Made by a program: the position numbers and the translations under genes. The notes beneath the pieces are model-generated. The model did no database searches. It was not told the origin of the DNA and saw only the letters and a list, made by a program, of their open reading frames with translations. DNA of 64,000 bases from VXNE01 sp965217825 (GTDB lineage Bacteria > Pseudomonadota > Gammaproteobacteria > Pseudomonadales > Azotimanducaceae), in the NCBI GenBank assembly GCA_965217825.1, contig OZ244571.1:1240001-1304000 (forward strand), given 5' to 3'. Positions 36,146 through 45,691 of the stretch are shown here, piece after piece. Position 1 is the stretch's first letter; every line of letters starts with the position of its first letter.

Positions 36146-36174
36146 AGCGTATTGGGTCGCGAGAATCTTTGCCC

Positions 36175-37359
36175 ATGCTCGCCCGCCACCTATCAAAGTC
36201 CGTGCTGTCCGCAGCCGCCCAGAATCCCGTCGTGACGCTCATGGGGCCGAGGCAATCCGGCAAGACGACCCTCTGCCAGATGCTGTTCCCCGACCACGAG
36301 TATGTCTCCCTTGAAGCTCCCGATGTCAGGTCGCGAGCCATTGAGGATCCTCGCGGTTTCCTTGCTTCGGAAAACGACTTGGTCATCGACGAGATACAGC
36401 GGGCGCCCGACCTGTTGTCGTACATACAGGTCTTCGTCGACGAGGATCCCCGCCCGGGGCGATTTGTCCTCACGGGTTCGCAAAATCTGCTGCTGATGGA
36501 ATCGGTCTCGCAGACGCTCGCCGGTCGCAGCGCGTTGCTGCGCCTCTTTCCGTTCTCGTTGCCGGAGTTGTTTGAGAGAGACCCGTTCGATCCTGCGCGG
36601 TTGCCGGAGGCGACCGTAGCGGTGCCCGGCGCCGACCGCTGGGAGACCCTGTTTCGAGGATTCTATCCGCGGATACACGACCGGAACCTGTCGCCTCGCG
36701 AGTGGCTCGGCGACTACTTTCGAACCTACGTCGAACGCGATCTCAGCGAAGTCCTGGCGGTGTCCGACCTGCGCGCTTTCGAGAATTTTGTCCGGCTGGC
36801 CGCCGCCAGCACCGCGATGGAACTGAACCTGAACCGGCTGGCGGGAGATGTCGGCGTGGGCCAGCAGACCGCTCGTCGGTGGCTCAATGTCCTCGAGATC
36901 GGGTATCTGGCTGTTACGCTGCCGCCGCACTACGCCAACTTCCGCAAGCGCCTGCGCAAACGACCTCGCCTGCACTTCCTGGACACCGGGCTTGTATGCT
37001 ATCTCCTCGACATCCCCGATGCCCACACGCTGGCGCGACACCCGCTGCGGGGAGCGATCTTCGAATCGTTCGTCGTCTCTGAACTCATCAAGAGTTTCGC
37101 CAATCGCCGCCGCGAGGCGCCGATCTACTTTTGGCGCGATGCGACTGGCCGCGAGATCGATGCGCTGATCGACCTGGGCGACAGGCTCGTCCCCGTCGAA
37201 GTCAAATCCGGGGAGACCGTTCCCGCCGACGCGGTGCAGAACCTGGAGTGGTGGACGGGCCTTCCGGACAACCCGACCACCGGCGGACTGCTCGTCCACG
37301 GCGGCAAGACGCGGTTTCGAATCAAGGGATTCGACGTGCTGCCCTGGTTTCTCGGCTGA
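36175..37359 (+). CDS. AAA family ATPase with DUF4143 C-terminal domain
   Basis: 394 aa from the ATG at 36175. Walker A GPRQSGKTTL (about 25-34), Walker B-like DLVIDEIQRAP (about 70), sensor FVLTGSQN, then the DUF4143 domain with a winged-helix segment (LNRLAGDVGVGQQTARRWL) and a nuclease-like end (FWRDATGREIDALIDLG ... VPVEVKSGE). These are abundant accessory ATPases in bacteria and archaea, of unproven function, often found near toxin-antitoxin genes. The 3' end of this gene is copied twice elsewhere in the window (41529 and 61717), so it is the parent of a dispersed repeat. Confidence 0.9.
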   Translation: MLARHLSKSVLSAAAQNPVVTLMGPRQSGKTTLCQMLFPDHEYVSLEAPDVRSRAIEDPRGFLASENDLVIDEIQRAPDLLSYIQVFVDEDPRPGRFVLTGSQNLLLMESVSQTLAGRSALLRLFPFSLPELFERDPFDPARLPEATVAVPGADRWETLFRGFYPRIHDRNLSPREWLGDYFRTYVERDLSEVLAVSDLRAFENFVRLAAASTAMELNLNRLAGDVGVGQQTARRWLNVLEIGYLAVTLPPHYANFRKRLRKRPRLHFLDTGLVCYLLDIPDAHTLARHPLRGAIFESFVVSELIKSFANRRREAPIYFWRDATGREIDALIDLGDRLVPVEVKSGETVPADAVQNLEWWTGLPDNPTTGGLLVHGGKTRFRIKGFDVLPWFLG

Positions 37360-37698
37360 CGTCACGCGAACGGATCGCGCCAATGGGGCGTGCGTTGCCC
37401 TTCCAAAACGTATCACCGCCTCGACCTTGACCATCGAGACTCGTCTGTCCGCGGGCTGCCACGTGACTCGGGACTACGCAGCCGTGCGCACGGTGCAGGA
37501 GCAGGTGGAACGAATCCTCGAAGAGTGGGAGCTTGTAGGCACCAGGGCTCGTTAGCAATATTCCCACATCAAATCGCGCTCGACGCCGCCATCCAGGGAC
37601 AGCCCACGCCGACAGACACGTCGTCCGGCGTCTTCCAGCCTTATCGACCCAGGCTGATGCGGGCTGTGAGGATTGCTTCGACCCGGCGGTGCCGACCG
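37303..37698 (+). repeat. Long repeat, copy A (end of AAA/DUF4143 gene plus 3' flank)
   Basis: 396 bp nearly identical to 41529-41924 (constant offset 4226). It includes the last 19 codons of the ATPase gene and 339 bp of flank. The flank contains a small frame from about 37425 beginning MTIETRLSAGCHVTRDYAAV and ending ELVGTRAR, which I do not recognise. In copy A it stops early at TAG; in copy B it reads on. The repeat ends at GTGCCGACCG, exactly where unrelated sequences (type III restriction remnant here, IS91 at 41925) begin. Confidence 0.85.
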
Positions 37699-38803
37699 AC
37701 AGTCTTACGAACTCAACGAAGAACACCGCTTCGATGTCGAGTATGCGGATGTATTGGGAATCCCGTTCGACTTTACCGCCAAACCCGTTCCGCGAAAGGC
37801 GAAGCCGCCGCGGGAGACCGTAAGCGCACGGGCCGTTCGACCCGAACGAGACGCGCTCGAAATCCGCTTTCCGAGGGTAGCCGGCTATCGAGTGGAACTG
37901 CCCGAAGCACGGCTGACCGCCGAGTTCAACGAGAATTCGGTGTTGGAATTGACGCCGGATATGGTCGGTCTGTCGATTACCGTAAACTAGGGGATCATCG
38001 GCGAAGGCGTCGACCTGAATCTGGTCCACACTAACGACTTGCGCTATTCAACGCTCGTGTTTCACCTCACGCAGCAACTGCTCTACACGAAGTGGCGCGA
38101 CGCCGGCAAGGAGCCGAAACTCCATCTTTTCGGCCAACTGAAGCGCATTACCAGGCAGTGGCTCGATGGCTGTCTCGTTTGCAAGGGGGGCACGTACCCG
38201 GCACAACTCATGTACCAGGAGCTTGCGGACGTGGCCTGCGAGCGCATTACCAGGGCCATCACGCGGGCGGAGATCGGCAAGCGTCCCGTGAAGGCCGTGT
38301 TGGATCCGTACAATCCCACCGGTACAACGTGTAACGTACGCTTCACCACATCGAAAACTGATCGATGGGAGACCGACTCACGCTGTTGCCACATTAACTG
38401 GGTTATCCTCGACAGTGGCTGGGAAAAAGAATTTTGCCGCGTGGCCGAATCGCATCCCCGGGTACGGGCGTACGTCAAGAACCACGCTTTGGGTTTTGAG
38501 GTGCCCTACCGCTACGGCTCGGAAACGCGCACGTACCTTCCGGATTTCATCGTTCTCGTGGACGACGGCAAGGGCGTAGACGATCCGTTGCATCTCATCG
38601 TGGAGATCAAGGGTTATCGAAGAGAAGACGCCAAGGAGAAGAAGGCCACCATGGACACGTATTGGGTGCCCGGTGTGAACAATCACGGCGCTTACGTCCG
38701 CTGGGCCTTTGCCGAGTTCACGGACGTCTACACGATACAGTCGGACTTCAAGGCCGAGGTGGAATCCGCATTCGGCGAGATGATCGAAAGAGCGGCAACG
38801 TGA
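37699..38803 (+). pseudogene. Type III-like restriction endonuclease, C-terminal remnant with in-frame TAG
   Basis: One frame runs from 37699 to 38803, interrupted by a TAG at 37988. Before it: SYELNEEHRFDVEYADVLGI and LTPDMVGLSITVN. After it: GIIGEGVDLNLVHTNDLRYS, LYTKWRDAGKEPKLHLFGQL, and a nuclease-like end with PDFIVLVDDG...LIVEIKGY, the PD...ExK pattern of the restriction subunit's endonuclease domain. The DEAD-box helicase half is missing, and no methyltransferase is nearby. The 254-aa part after the stop (ATG/TTG about 38039) could still be translated. This is the remnant of a Res subunit truncated at the repeat boundary. Confidence 0.8.
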
Positions 38804-38844
38804 TGATCGGCCAGCACTCCAGAGCTTGCTGAAGGGGTCCGGTC

Positions 38845-40599
38845 ATGCCTTGGGATAGTGACAGCTTGATGACTCAACTCGCACTTGGCGAGGATAGCCG
38901 CGTCGAGTTCAAGGAAGTCGAGTTCGCCGGCAATCACGTTCGCGCCCCTCGTCGGGAGACGGTTGCCGACGAGTTGGCTGCTCTTGGCAACACCATCGGC
39001 GGAACGTTGATCTTCAGCGTGTCGGACGCTGGTGAAGTGCGATCGATGAACCGGCACCAGATGGATGCGCTGGAATCCCTTGTAGGCGAGATTTGCGCGG
39101 ACAGCATCCGTCCACCACTGGCGTTCGTGACCCAGCGGCTGGCATTGCCGGATGGTTCGTCCGTGCTGGTCGTCGAAGTCGAACAGAGCGCGTTGGTCCA
39201 CAAGAGCCCCGCGGGGTACCTTTCCCGGCAGGGCAGTTCCAAGCGTGAACTGGCGTCGGAAGCGCTGCATCGCCTGTTTCAACAGCGGGGACGTTCCGGC
39301 CTGCTTGGTCCCGACGAAGCGATCATTGCCGGAACCGGGCCCAACACGCTCGATGCGACGCTGGTAGATCGATTCCTGAGTTCGCGCGCCACCGAACCCA
39401 CCACGGTTCAACTCACGAAGCTGGGATTGGTGCGGGAGGATGACAGTGGCGTGACCCGTGCAACCGTGGCCGGCGTGCTGCTTTGCGCTGTGCGCCCGGA
39501 CCAATACGTAAGCGGCGCCGTGATCGAAGCCGTTCGCTACCGGGGCACGGTGCTAGGCCGTGCAAACCAGCACGATGCAGCGTCCATCACCGGCCCCTTG
39601 GACCGGCAGATCCGGGATGCTGTCAACTTTGTCAGGCTCAACACGCATTTGGCCGCGCGCAAGGCTCCCGGGCGGGTGGAGACCCCACAGTTCAGCCCAC
39701 GGGCGGTGTTCGAAGCGATCGTCAATGCGGTGGTGCACCGCGATTACTCGATAGAGCACGCGAAGATACGGCTCTTCATATTCGACGACCGGCTTGAGTT
39801 GTATTCGCCCGGCGCACTGCCCAACACGCTGCCCGTCGAAGCCATGCGCAATCGCCAAGCAACGCGCAACGAAACGCTAACCTCCAGTCTACGCACGGTT
39901 GCGGTTGGGAATATCGACGGCGCAGGCGACCGGCAGTACTTTCTGGAGCAACGCGGCGAAGGCGTGCCGATCATCTACGAGCAAACTCGGGCTTTGACAG
40001 GGCGCGATCCGGAATACCAGCTACTCGGCGGCGCGGAACTGCGGTTGACCATTCCTTCCGCCCGCCCGCCGGTGGCGGGCATCGAAGGCGAAGTGTCGGT
40101 ATCCGTGGCCGGTCGACCGCTGGCAGGAGCCCAGGTCGTTGCGCTGTATCCCAACAAGACCTGGATGGAGGAAACTACCGATACGTTCGGTCGAGTCGCT
40201 TTTGGGTTTCACTCGGAACTTCCCATTACCGTTTTCTGCGCCGCGCCGGGGCATGGCGGCCAGGTAGCGCGGGATTGGCGGCCGCCGGAACCGCTCTCTG
40301 TACAACTCGAACCGCTACCAGCAGGTGGCTCCATGGCATTCACGGAAGAAACCGGCCATTTGCCCAACTTAAACGGGCGACTCAATCCGATCCTTGACAA
40401 CCTCGACCGCATGTACCTGTATGCGACGAACGTCGCGATCGATGAGGGCAAGCAGCAACCCGTTCACTTCAAACTGAATCGGCCCTTGCGGCTCACCGAT
40501 GTCAACGGTTTTGAATGGATCGTGCGGTTCATCGAGATGATCGGAACGTCGGCGCTATTGGACTACGAACGGCCTGGCCCGCAAAGGAAGGACCGATGA
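38845..40599 (+). CDS. AlbA_2 / RecG-C-type ATP-binding protein with C-terminal beta-sandwich domain
   Basis: 584 aa. Residues 12-135 are AlbA_2 (EDSRVEFKEVEFAG, AALGNTIGGTLIFSVSD). Residues 280-395 are the RecG C-terminal-like ATPase module (SPRAVFEAIVNAVVHRDYSI, RLELYSPGALP). The C-terminal part has a carboxypeptidase-regulatory-like Ig fold (SVAGRPLAGAQVVALYPNKT ... TTDTFGRVAF), an uncommon addition. The last ATGA overlaps the mntA start, so these three genes are read together (AlbA_2-mntA-hepT). Unlike the gene at 604-2220, its AlbA_2 N-terminus is complete. Confidence 0.82.
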   Translation: MPWDSDSLMTQLALGEDSRVEFKEVEFAGNHVRAPRRETVADELAALGNTIGGTLIFSVSDAGEVRSMNRHQMDALESLVGEICADSIRPPLAFVTQRLALPDGSSVLVVEVEQSALVHKSPAGYLSRQGSSKRELASEALHRLFQQRGRSGLLGPDEAIIAGTGPNTLDATLVDRFLSSRATEPTTVQLTKLGLVREDDSGVTRATVAGVLLCAVRPDQYVSGAVIEAVRYRGTVLGRANQHDAASITGPLDRQIRDAVNFVRLNTHLAARKAPGRVETPQFSPRAVFEAIVNAVVHRDYSIEHAKIRLFIFDDRLELYSPGALPNTLPVEAMRNRQATRNETLTSSLRTVAVGNIDGAGDRQYFLEQRGEGVPIIYEQTRALTGRDPEYQLLGGAELRLTIPSARPPVAGIEGEVSVSVAGRPLAGAQVVALYPNKTWMEETTDTFGRVAFGFHSELPITVFCAAPGHGGQVARDWRPPEPLSVQLEPLPAGGSMAFTEETGHLPNLNGRLNPILDNLDRMYLYATNVAIDEGKQQPVHFKLNRPLRLTDVNGFEWIVRFIEMIGTSALLDYERPGPQRKDR

Positions 40600-40886
40600 A
40601 CAGAGATGAAATCCTGAGCGTCCTCCGAGCGCACAAGGGGACGCTAGCGCGGCGCTTTGGGGTCGCGGAACTCGCAGTGTTCGGTTCCTTCGCCCGAGAC
40701 CGGGCCACGGACGACAGCGATCTCGACGTGCTGGTCCGTTTCGACGGCCCCATTCATTGGGAGCGGTATTTCGGCGCCCAGTTCTATCTGGAGGATCTTC
40801 TGGGCCGTCCGGTGGACCTAGTAACCGAAAAAGACTTGCGGCCCGAAGTGTGGCGCTATGTGGAGCGTGAGGTCGCCAATGTCTGA
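40596..40886 (+). CDS. mntA: MntA-like nucleotidyltransferase antitoxin
   Basis: 96 aa. Minimal nucleotidyltransferase with the GSFARDRATDDSDLDVLV active-site motif (about residues 32-49). In MntA/HepT modules the nucleotidyltransferase AMPylates and silences the HEPN ribonuclease toxin. The start ATG at 40596 overlaps the stop of the AlbA_2 gene (ATGA), and the 3' end overlaps hepT by 8 bp. It appears intact. Its partner is truncated, so its need is uncertain. Confidence 0.9.
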   Translation: MNRDEILSVLRAHKGTLARRFGVAELAVFGSFARDRATDDSDLDVLVRFDGPIHWERYFGAQFYLEDLLGRPVDLVTEKDLRPEVWRYVEREVANV

Positions 40887-41226
40887 TGCCGGCCACGAAG
40901 GCAGGGCGTGGCGTCACCACGTGCAGGACATGATCGATTTCGCGCGTAGGGCGGTTGCGTATACGCAGGGGAAGACGCAGGTGGATTTCGTTGCCGATGC
41001 GCTCACGTACGATGCCACCCTGCGCAATCTGGAATTGATCGGCGAGGCAGCTACCCATATTCCGAACAGGGTTCGCGAGGCCCACCCCGAGATTCCGTGG
41101 CGCGCGATCATCGGAGTGCGAAACCGCTTGGCGCATGGCTATCTGGGCATCGTGACACACACCTCGGCGACGAGTTCCTGCGTCGCGTCCGCGCCACACG
41201 CACCGAGTCGGCGACCTTGCGCATGA
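40879..41226 (+). CDS. hepT: HepT-like HEPN toxin (DUF86), C-terminus replaced
   Basis: 115 aa. The HEPN ribonuclease motif RNRLAHGY (R-x4-H) is present near residues 78-85, preceded by ALTYDATLRNLELIGEAATH and VREAHPEIPWRAIIG. Up to HGYLGI it is normal; the following about 25 residues (THTSATSSCVASAPHAPSRR...) are not HepT but an out-of-frame reading of a copied piece of the FAD oxidoreductase gene, which begins at about 41150. The usual last helices are gone. The active-site motif remains, so toxicity or dimerisation may or may not survive. Confidence 0.85.
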   Translation: MSDAGHEGRAWRHHVQDMIDFARRAVAYTQGKTQVDFVADALTYDATLRNLELIGEAATHIPNRVREAHPEIPWRAIIGVRNRLAHGYLGIVTHTSATSSCVASAPHAPSRRPCA

Positions 41227-41522
41227 ACGTGGCGCTCGTCGAACTGCCTGACTTCGCTTGTCGTCCTGGCATCGAGGCAGGGGACCACCACCGCGCCGGT
41301 ATCGTCATCGGTCCGACCCTGGACTACCTGGAGCACGCCTGTCTCGAAGCCCGTCGCGGCGACTACTCACAGTTCCCGGTCATCGAGATGCTCATCCCGT
41401 CGACGGTAGATGATTCCCTCGCGCCCCCGGGGCGCCACGTCGCGAGCCTGTTCTGCCAGCACTTCCCGCGCGACCGGGACTGGGACACGCATCGGGATGC
41501 CGCCGCCGATGCGGTATTCGCC
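41150..41522 (+). repeat. Partial copy of the FAD oxidoreductase gene
   Basis: Matches 35408-35780 at high but imperfect identity (for example GACGAGTTCCTGCGT in both, and CTCGTCGAACTGCC against CTCGCCGAACTGCC). Translation gives the same protein segment in frame from 41223 (MNVALVELPDFACRPGIEAG ...). It is joined by 6 unrelated bases to the second repeat at 41529. It has no start or active-site region and is non-functional. Confidence 0.88.
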
Positions 41523-41528
41523 ATGATC

Positions 41529-41924
41529 GGCAAGACGCGGTTTCGAATCAAGGGATTCGACGTGCTGCCCTGGTTTCTCGGCTGACGTCACGCGAACGGG
41601 TCGCGCCAATGGGGCGTGCGTTGCCCTTCCAAAACGTATCACCGCCTCGACCTTGACCATCGAGACTCGTCTGTCCGCGGGCTGCCACGTGACTCGGGAC
41701 TACGCAGCCGTGCGCACGGTGCAGGAGCGGGTGGAACGAATCCTCGAAGAGTGGGAGCTTGTAGGCACCAGGGCTCGTTGGCAACATTCCCACATCAAAT
41801 CGCGCTCGACGCCGCCATCCGGGGACAGCCCACGCCGACAGACACGTTGTCCGGCGTCTTCCAGCCTTATCGACCCAGGCTGATGCGGGCTGTGAGGATT
41901 GCTTCGACCCGGTGGTGCCGACCG
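41529..41924 (+). repeat. Long repeat, copy B (end of AAA/DUF4143 gene plus flank)
   Basis: Copy of 37303-37698 with scattered substitutions. It lies directly between the oxidoreductase fragment and the IS91-type transposase, whose homology begins at 41925. In copy B the small MTIETRLSAG... frame (from 41653) lacks the early TAG and stays open to 41883. No function is assigned. Confidence 0.85.
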
Positions 41925-43211
41925 CGACATCCACGAACGCCACCGACCGGAAGAGACGCCGCTCTATCGCATCGTCGAGACCTGCTACCCGAAGTTTCTT
42001 GCCCGGCTGGAGGCCGAAGGCGCATCCCCGCCGCATTTCGTCCAGCGGGAGTTCGACGACCACCTGAAGTGCGGCTTGCTCGAACACGGGTTTCCGCGCG
42101 TCAAGTGCGACGCCCGCCGTCACGAGCACCCGGTGGCCTTTTCGTGCAAGCGACGCGGATTTTGTCCATCCCGCGGCGCACGTCGGATGGTGGAGTCGGC
42201 CGCACATCTCGTCGATCACGTGCTGTCGGAGCAACCCATCCGGCAGTGGGTGCTGACCTTCCCCTACCCGTTACGCTTCCTGTTCGCCGCCCGGCCGCAA
42301 GTACCGAGCCAGATCCCGGGCGTCGTCCACCGTGCGATCTCGACTTGCCTCATCAAAAAGACGGGGTTCACCGTCGCCTCCGGCGCCAAGACCGGTGCGG
42401 TCACCCTGATCCAGGGTTCGGTTCGGCGCTGAACCTCAATATTCACTTCCATATGCTCCTTCTCGACGGGGCGTACAACTTCAAAGGACGCCGCCCGACG
42501 TTTCATCGGGCACCGCGGCCGACTCGCGCCGAGCTCGCGAAGCTGTTGCATACCATCGGCCAGCGGGTGGCCCGATTGCTCGAACGCCTTGGCCCGCTCG
42601 TGCGCGACGCAGACAGCGACCACCTCGACTTCGAGCCCGGTGAGGCTTTCGATCGGCTGGTCGGCGCCTCTATCCACTACCGGATCGCCATCGGGCCCAA
42701 CGCCGGCAGGAAGGCATTGACCTCGCGCACCGTCCCGGGACAGTCCGAACCCTTCCCATCCACCTTGCTCGCCGGGCAGCCGGGCTTTTCGCTCCACGCC
42801 GCCACCGTCTGTGAAGCCGCCCAACGCGACAAGCTCGAAAAGCTCTGTCGCCACATCGCACGGCCCGCCATCGCCAACGAGCGGCTCTCGACCAACGATC
42901 GGGGACAAGTCGTCTATCGGTTCAAGCAGCCGTTTCGCGACGGCTCCACCCACGTCGTCCTCGACGCACTCGACTTCATCGCCCGCCTGGCGGCGTTGGT
43001 CCCGCGTCCGCGATCGAACCTCACCCGGTTCCACGGCGTGTTCGCGGCGAATCGCAAGCATCGTGAGTCCGTCGTGCCAAAACGCAAACCTCGCCACGAA
43101 AAGCCGGATAAGCCCCTTGCCCCCATGACCCGGACGCAGCGCCTGAAACGCGTCTTCGCCATCGACATCGAGACCTGCCCCAAGTGCGGCGGCAAACTGC
43201 GCGTCATCGCC
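41925..43211 (+). mobile_element. IS91-family transposase, copy 1, frameshifted
   Basis: HUH/Y2-type rolling-circle transposase. Part one (41925-42432) reads RHRPEETPLYRIVETCY, FDDHLKCGLLEHGF, and a zinc-binding region in which two cysteines of the intact motif are arginines (CDARRHEH for CDACRHEH; CPSRGARRM for CPSCGARRM). At about 42417 one base is missing relative to the copy at 56458, shifting the frame into part two (LNLNIHFHMLLLDGAY with the HUH-like histidines, to CPKCGGKLRVIA). Homology stops at 43211, without the C-terminal tail present in copy 2. It is inactive, and its 3' limit coincides with the stop codon of the convergent ATPase gene. Confidence 0.85.
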
Positions 43212-45691
43212 TATTGGTCCAGATCAAATGTTCCCATCGACCGCTGCAAGATTTTGTGGCCCAGACTCACGCGATAGGACTTGGGCCGTGCATTTCCGCT
43301 TTCCAAACCGAAAGATCCCAATACGTTGACTATTCGCTTTATCAGCAATTTAGCATCCTCCTCCCGTTTGGTTCGGTGTAGCAGTATCGACAGGTTAATT
43401 AAATCTGCCGCCACGATCGGGTGTTGGGTGCCAAACGCAGCCTCATCGATCTCCAAGGCACGGCGCGCGAGTTGCTCGGCTTCCTCCATCCGATTGGTGT
43501 CACGATGCAATCGCGCCAAGTTGCTCAAAATAGGTGCCATGGTCCGGTGTTGGGCACCGAAGGCGGACTCAGTGATCGCCAACGCTCTCCGCAACAGTGA
43601 CTCAGCTTCCTCGATCCGATTGGTTCTGTGCAGAAAAATTGCCAAATTGTTCAAGACTATCGCCATATTCGAATGTTCATTGCCGAAGCTGACCTCATCG
43701 ACTTCCAGTGCTCTGCGCAATAGCGTCTCAGCTTCCTCGTTTCGGTTGGCGTCATGTAGCAGAAACGCCAACTTATTGAGCAACGGTGACAAGATTGGGT
43801 GCTGTTTGCCGTAGGCGGCTTCACTTATGTCCAGCGCTCTGCGCAATATGGGTTCAGCTTCATCGATCCCCTGGGTGTCGTGCAGCAATGCGGCCAAGTC
43901 GTTCGAAGCCCATGCTATAAGGCCGGTATCGGCGATACCGGTCGCCTCGGCAAGGGCGGGGCGCAATTGATCCTCAGAGTCCTCCAATCGTGCGAGTTCC
44001 TTCAATATCGCGGCGATTCTGAGGCGTTGCCGGATTCGTTCTTTGCCATCGCCCATGCTTTCAAGCGAATCTTGGAGGAATGAGAGTTTCGTCTCGGAGA
44101 ACGTGCGCAGCGTAAGCGTTTTGCCCATCTCCGTAAGCCGGTAGGCGAACTCTTCTAGTTCACCGCTTCGGTGCATTTCCCAGCATGCGATCATTTCCTC
44201 AACTTCTGAAAGATAGTCGCGAGCGGACGGGGTGCTTGTAATGATGCGAGCAATGGATTGGCTTACGGTGTCACCAGCCAGCGGTGCGGCTTCGAGTATG
44301 TAGTTCACTACTTGTTCGGCAACTCCACGGGAGGCGTAGAGCCTAGCCATACTGAACTTCGCGATCGCCTTTTCCTTGGCGTTGCCGATTTCACTCAGGT
44401 AATCGAGGGCCTTTTCCGCATCGAAATTCCCATCTTGGACGACTTTTCCGCGCAGTAGACGCCGTTTTTCTTCTCGCGCGTCGATGCTCGGGTAGAAGAG
44501 GTTGAAAAACTTGAGCAGAAACGGCAGACGTTTGCGCGCACCGCGGGAAAGGTTCATTGCGAGCCAGATATCGAAGAACCCCTCGCGAATCGTGTAAAGA
44601 TGCGAGCGTTTGTCTCGCGGGTTCTGGGTTGAGCGAAGGTAGTGGGCATCGGAGAGGCGTTTCAGCAGTGAGGAAGTTTCCTGCTGGCTCATGCGCATTC
44701 GTGCAGCGATTGCGGCCGGCGTCTTTTCCTGGTCGCGCATGCCGGCCAGGCATTCCAGTAGCGCGCGTTGGCCGGGCGGCAGGTCGTTCAGTCGTCCTTG
44801 ATAGAACGGCGAAATCCTGTCGAGCAGCAGGTGGAATTGGTCCTGTACGCCGGTGACCGATTCCTGGGCGATCAATTCGTAGAGCATCATCGTCAGTCGT
44901 GGGTTTCCCCCCGTCATTCGATAGAGGGCTTGGAAACGAGGACGCAAGTCATCAAACGTATCGAGAATATCCTTTCGTTCATCCCACTGCAGATTCAGCC
45001 GGATGACTTCAACGGATTCTTCAAAGCTCAAGTTGTCCAGGATCTGAATGTCAAAGAAGTCGTAAAACGGTTGCCGTATGTCGGTGATTCCGTCGAAGTG
45101 CATCGGTGCGGTGGCCAACAGCAGGCAGCCATTGTCGGCCATTAGGAACTTCCGTAGTGAGGCGATGTCATCCTTGCTACGGATTTGCCGGGTAAAGATT
45201 TCTCCCAGATTTTCGAGCATCACGAGCATCGTGCGATTGCACCGGCGATTCTGTTCGCGGATTGCGGGGACGAGTGTGTCGACTACAGTGTCGTTGTCTT
45301 CCTCGGTTTCCACGTCGGCAAACAAGTCCGACCATATCGGCTCGTCTTCGAAGACATCTTTCAAAATTCGACAAAGACCGATCAGGAAGTCGGCGAAGGA
45401 ACGCGTCCGATTCGATTCCTCCGGGAATCGCACAACCACCGCCCTCGCACTTAGTGCTTTGTCCGATCGAACAGCGTCTTCAATGCATGAGAGCAGGTGG
45501 GTCTTGCCAATTCCGCGCGGGCCGACAAACAACATGTGATGTTTCGACTTTCTGCCCAAGGAATTTCGCAAGGATTCGATGGCGTTGTCGAGCAGGTGTT
45601 GACGCCCGACGCTGGTTCGGCGCAAGCGCTCCGGACTGGTCACGCCCGACCGGTACAGCCCGATGTTCGTATTGAGGGGCGGCTCAGGCAT
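43211..45691 (-). CDS. P-loop ATPase with winged helix and C-terminal TPR array (STAND-like)
   Basis: 826 aa. N-terminal NTPase with Walker A GPRGIGKTHLL (about 57-67) and Walker B-like TMLVMLENLGEIF (about 153-165). A winged-helix segment (AAIAARMRMSQQETSSLLKRL) follows near 340, then an alpha-helical region, then from about 600 five 42-residue kinesin-light-chain-type TPRs (NEEAETLLRRALEVDEVSFG, IEEAESLLRRALAITESAFG, MEEAEQLARRALEIDEAAFG). This is the layout of STAND signalling ATPases, but no effector domain is visible. The start ATG at 45691 overlaps the upstream ATPase gene by 8 bp. The last codon (TAG at 43213-43211) lies exactly at the IS91 boundary, so the natural C-terminus may have been trimmed. 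Confidence 0.85.
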   Translation of the reverse strand: MPEPPLNTNIGLYRSGVTSPERLRRTSVGRQHLLDNAIESLRNSLGRKSKHHMLFVGPRGIGKTHLLSCIEDAVRSDKALSARAVVVRFPEESNRTRSFADFLIGLCRILKDVFEDEPIWSDLFADVETEEDNDTVVDTLVPAIREQNRRCNRTMLVMLENLGEIFTRQIRSKDDIASLRKFLMADNGCLLLATAPMHFDGITDIRQPFYDFFDIQILDNLSFEESVEVIRLNLQWDERKDILDTFDDLRPRFQALYRMTGGNPRLTMMLYELIAQESVTGVQDQFHLLLDRISPFYQGRLNDLPPGQRALLECLAGMRDQEKTPAAIAARMRMSQQETSSLLKRLSDAHYLRSTQNPRDKRSHLYTIREGFFDIWLAMNLSRGARKRLPFLLKFFNLFYPSIDAREEKRRLLRGKVVQDGNFDAEKALDYLSEIGNAKEKAIAKFSMARLYASRGVAEQVVNYILEAAPLAGDTVSQSIARIITSTPSARDYLSEVEEMIACWEMHRSGELEEFAYRLTEMGKTLTLRTFSETKLSFLQDSLESMGDGKERIRQRLRIAAILKELARLEDSEDQLRPALAEATGIADTGLIAWASNDLAALLHDTQGIDEAEPILRRALDISEAAYGKQHPILSPLLNKLAFLLHDANRNEEAETLLRRALEVDEVSFGNEHSNMAIVLNNLAIFLHRTNRIEEAESLLRRALAITESAFGAQHRTMAPILSNLARLHRDTNRMEEAEQLARRALEIDEAAFGTQHPIVAADLINLSILLHRTKREEDAKLLIKRIVNVLGSFGLESGNARPKSYRVSLGHKILQRSMGTFDLDQ

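Noticed and set aside
37988..37990. TAG in the restriction remnant as a possible recoded (pyrrolysine) codon
   Set aside because: The gene also lacks its helicase half and partner, and the position is not catalytic, so ordinary nonsense decay is far more likely.
43330..43880. Regular about 126-bp DNA repeats that could suggest a tandem repeat locus
   Set aside because: They are the coding image of the 42-residue TPRs in the ATPase gene, diverged in sequence.
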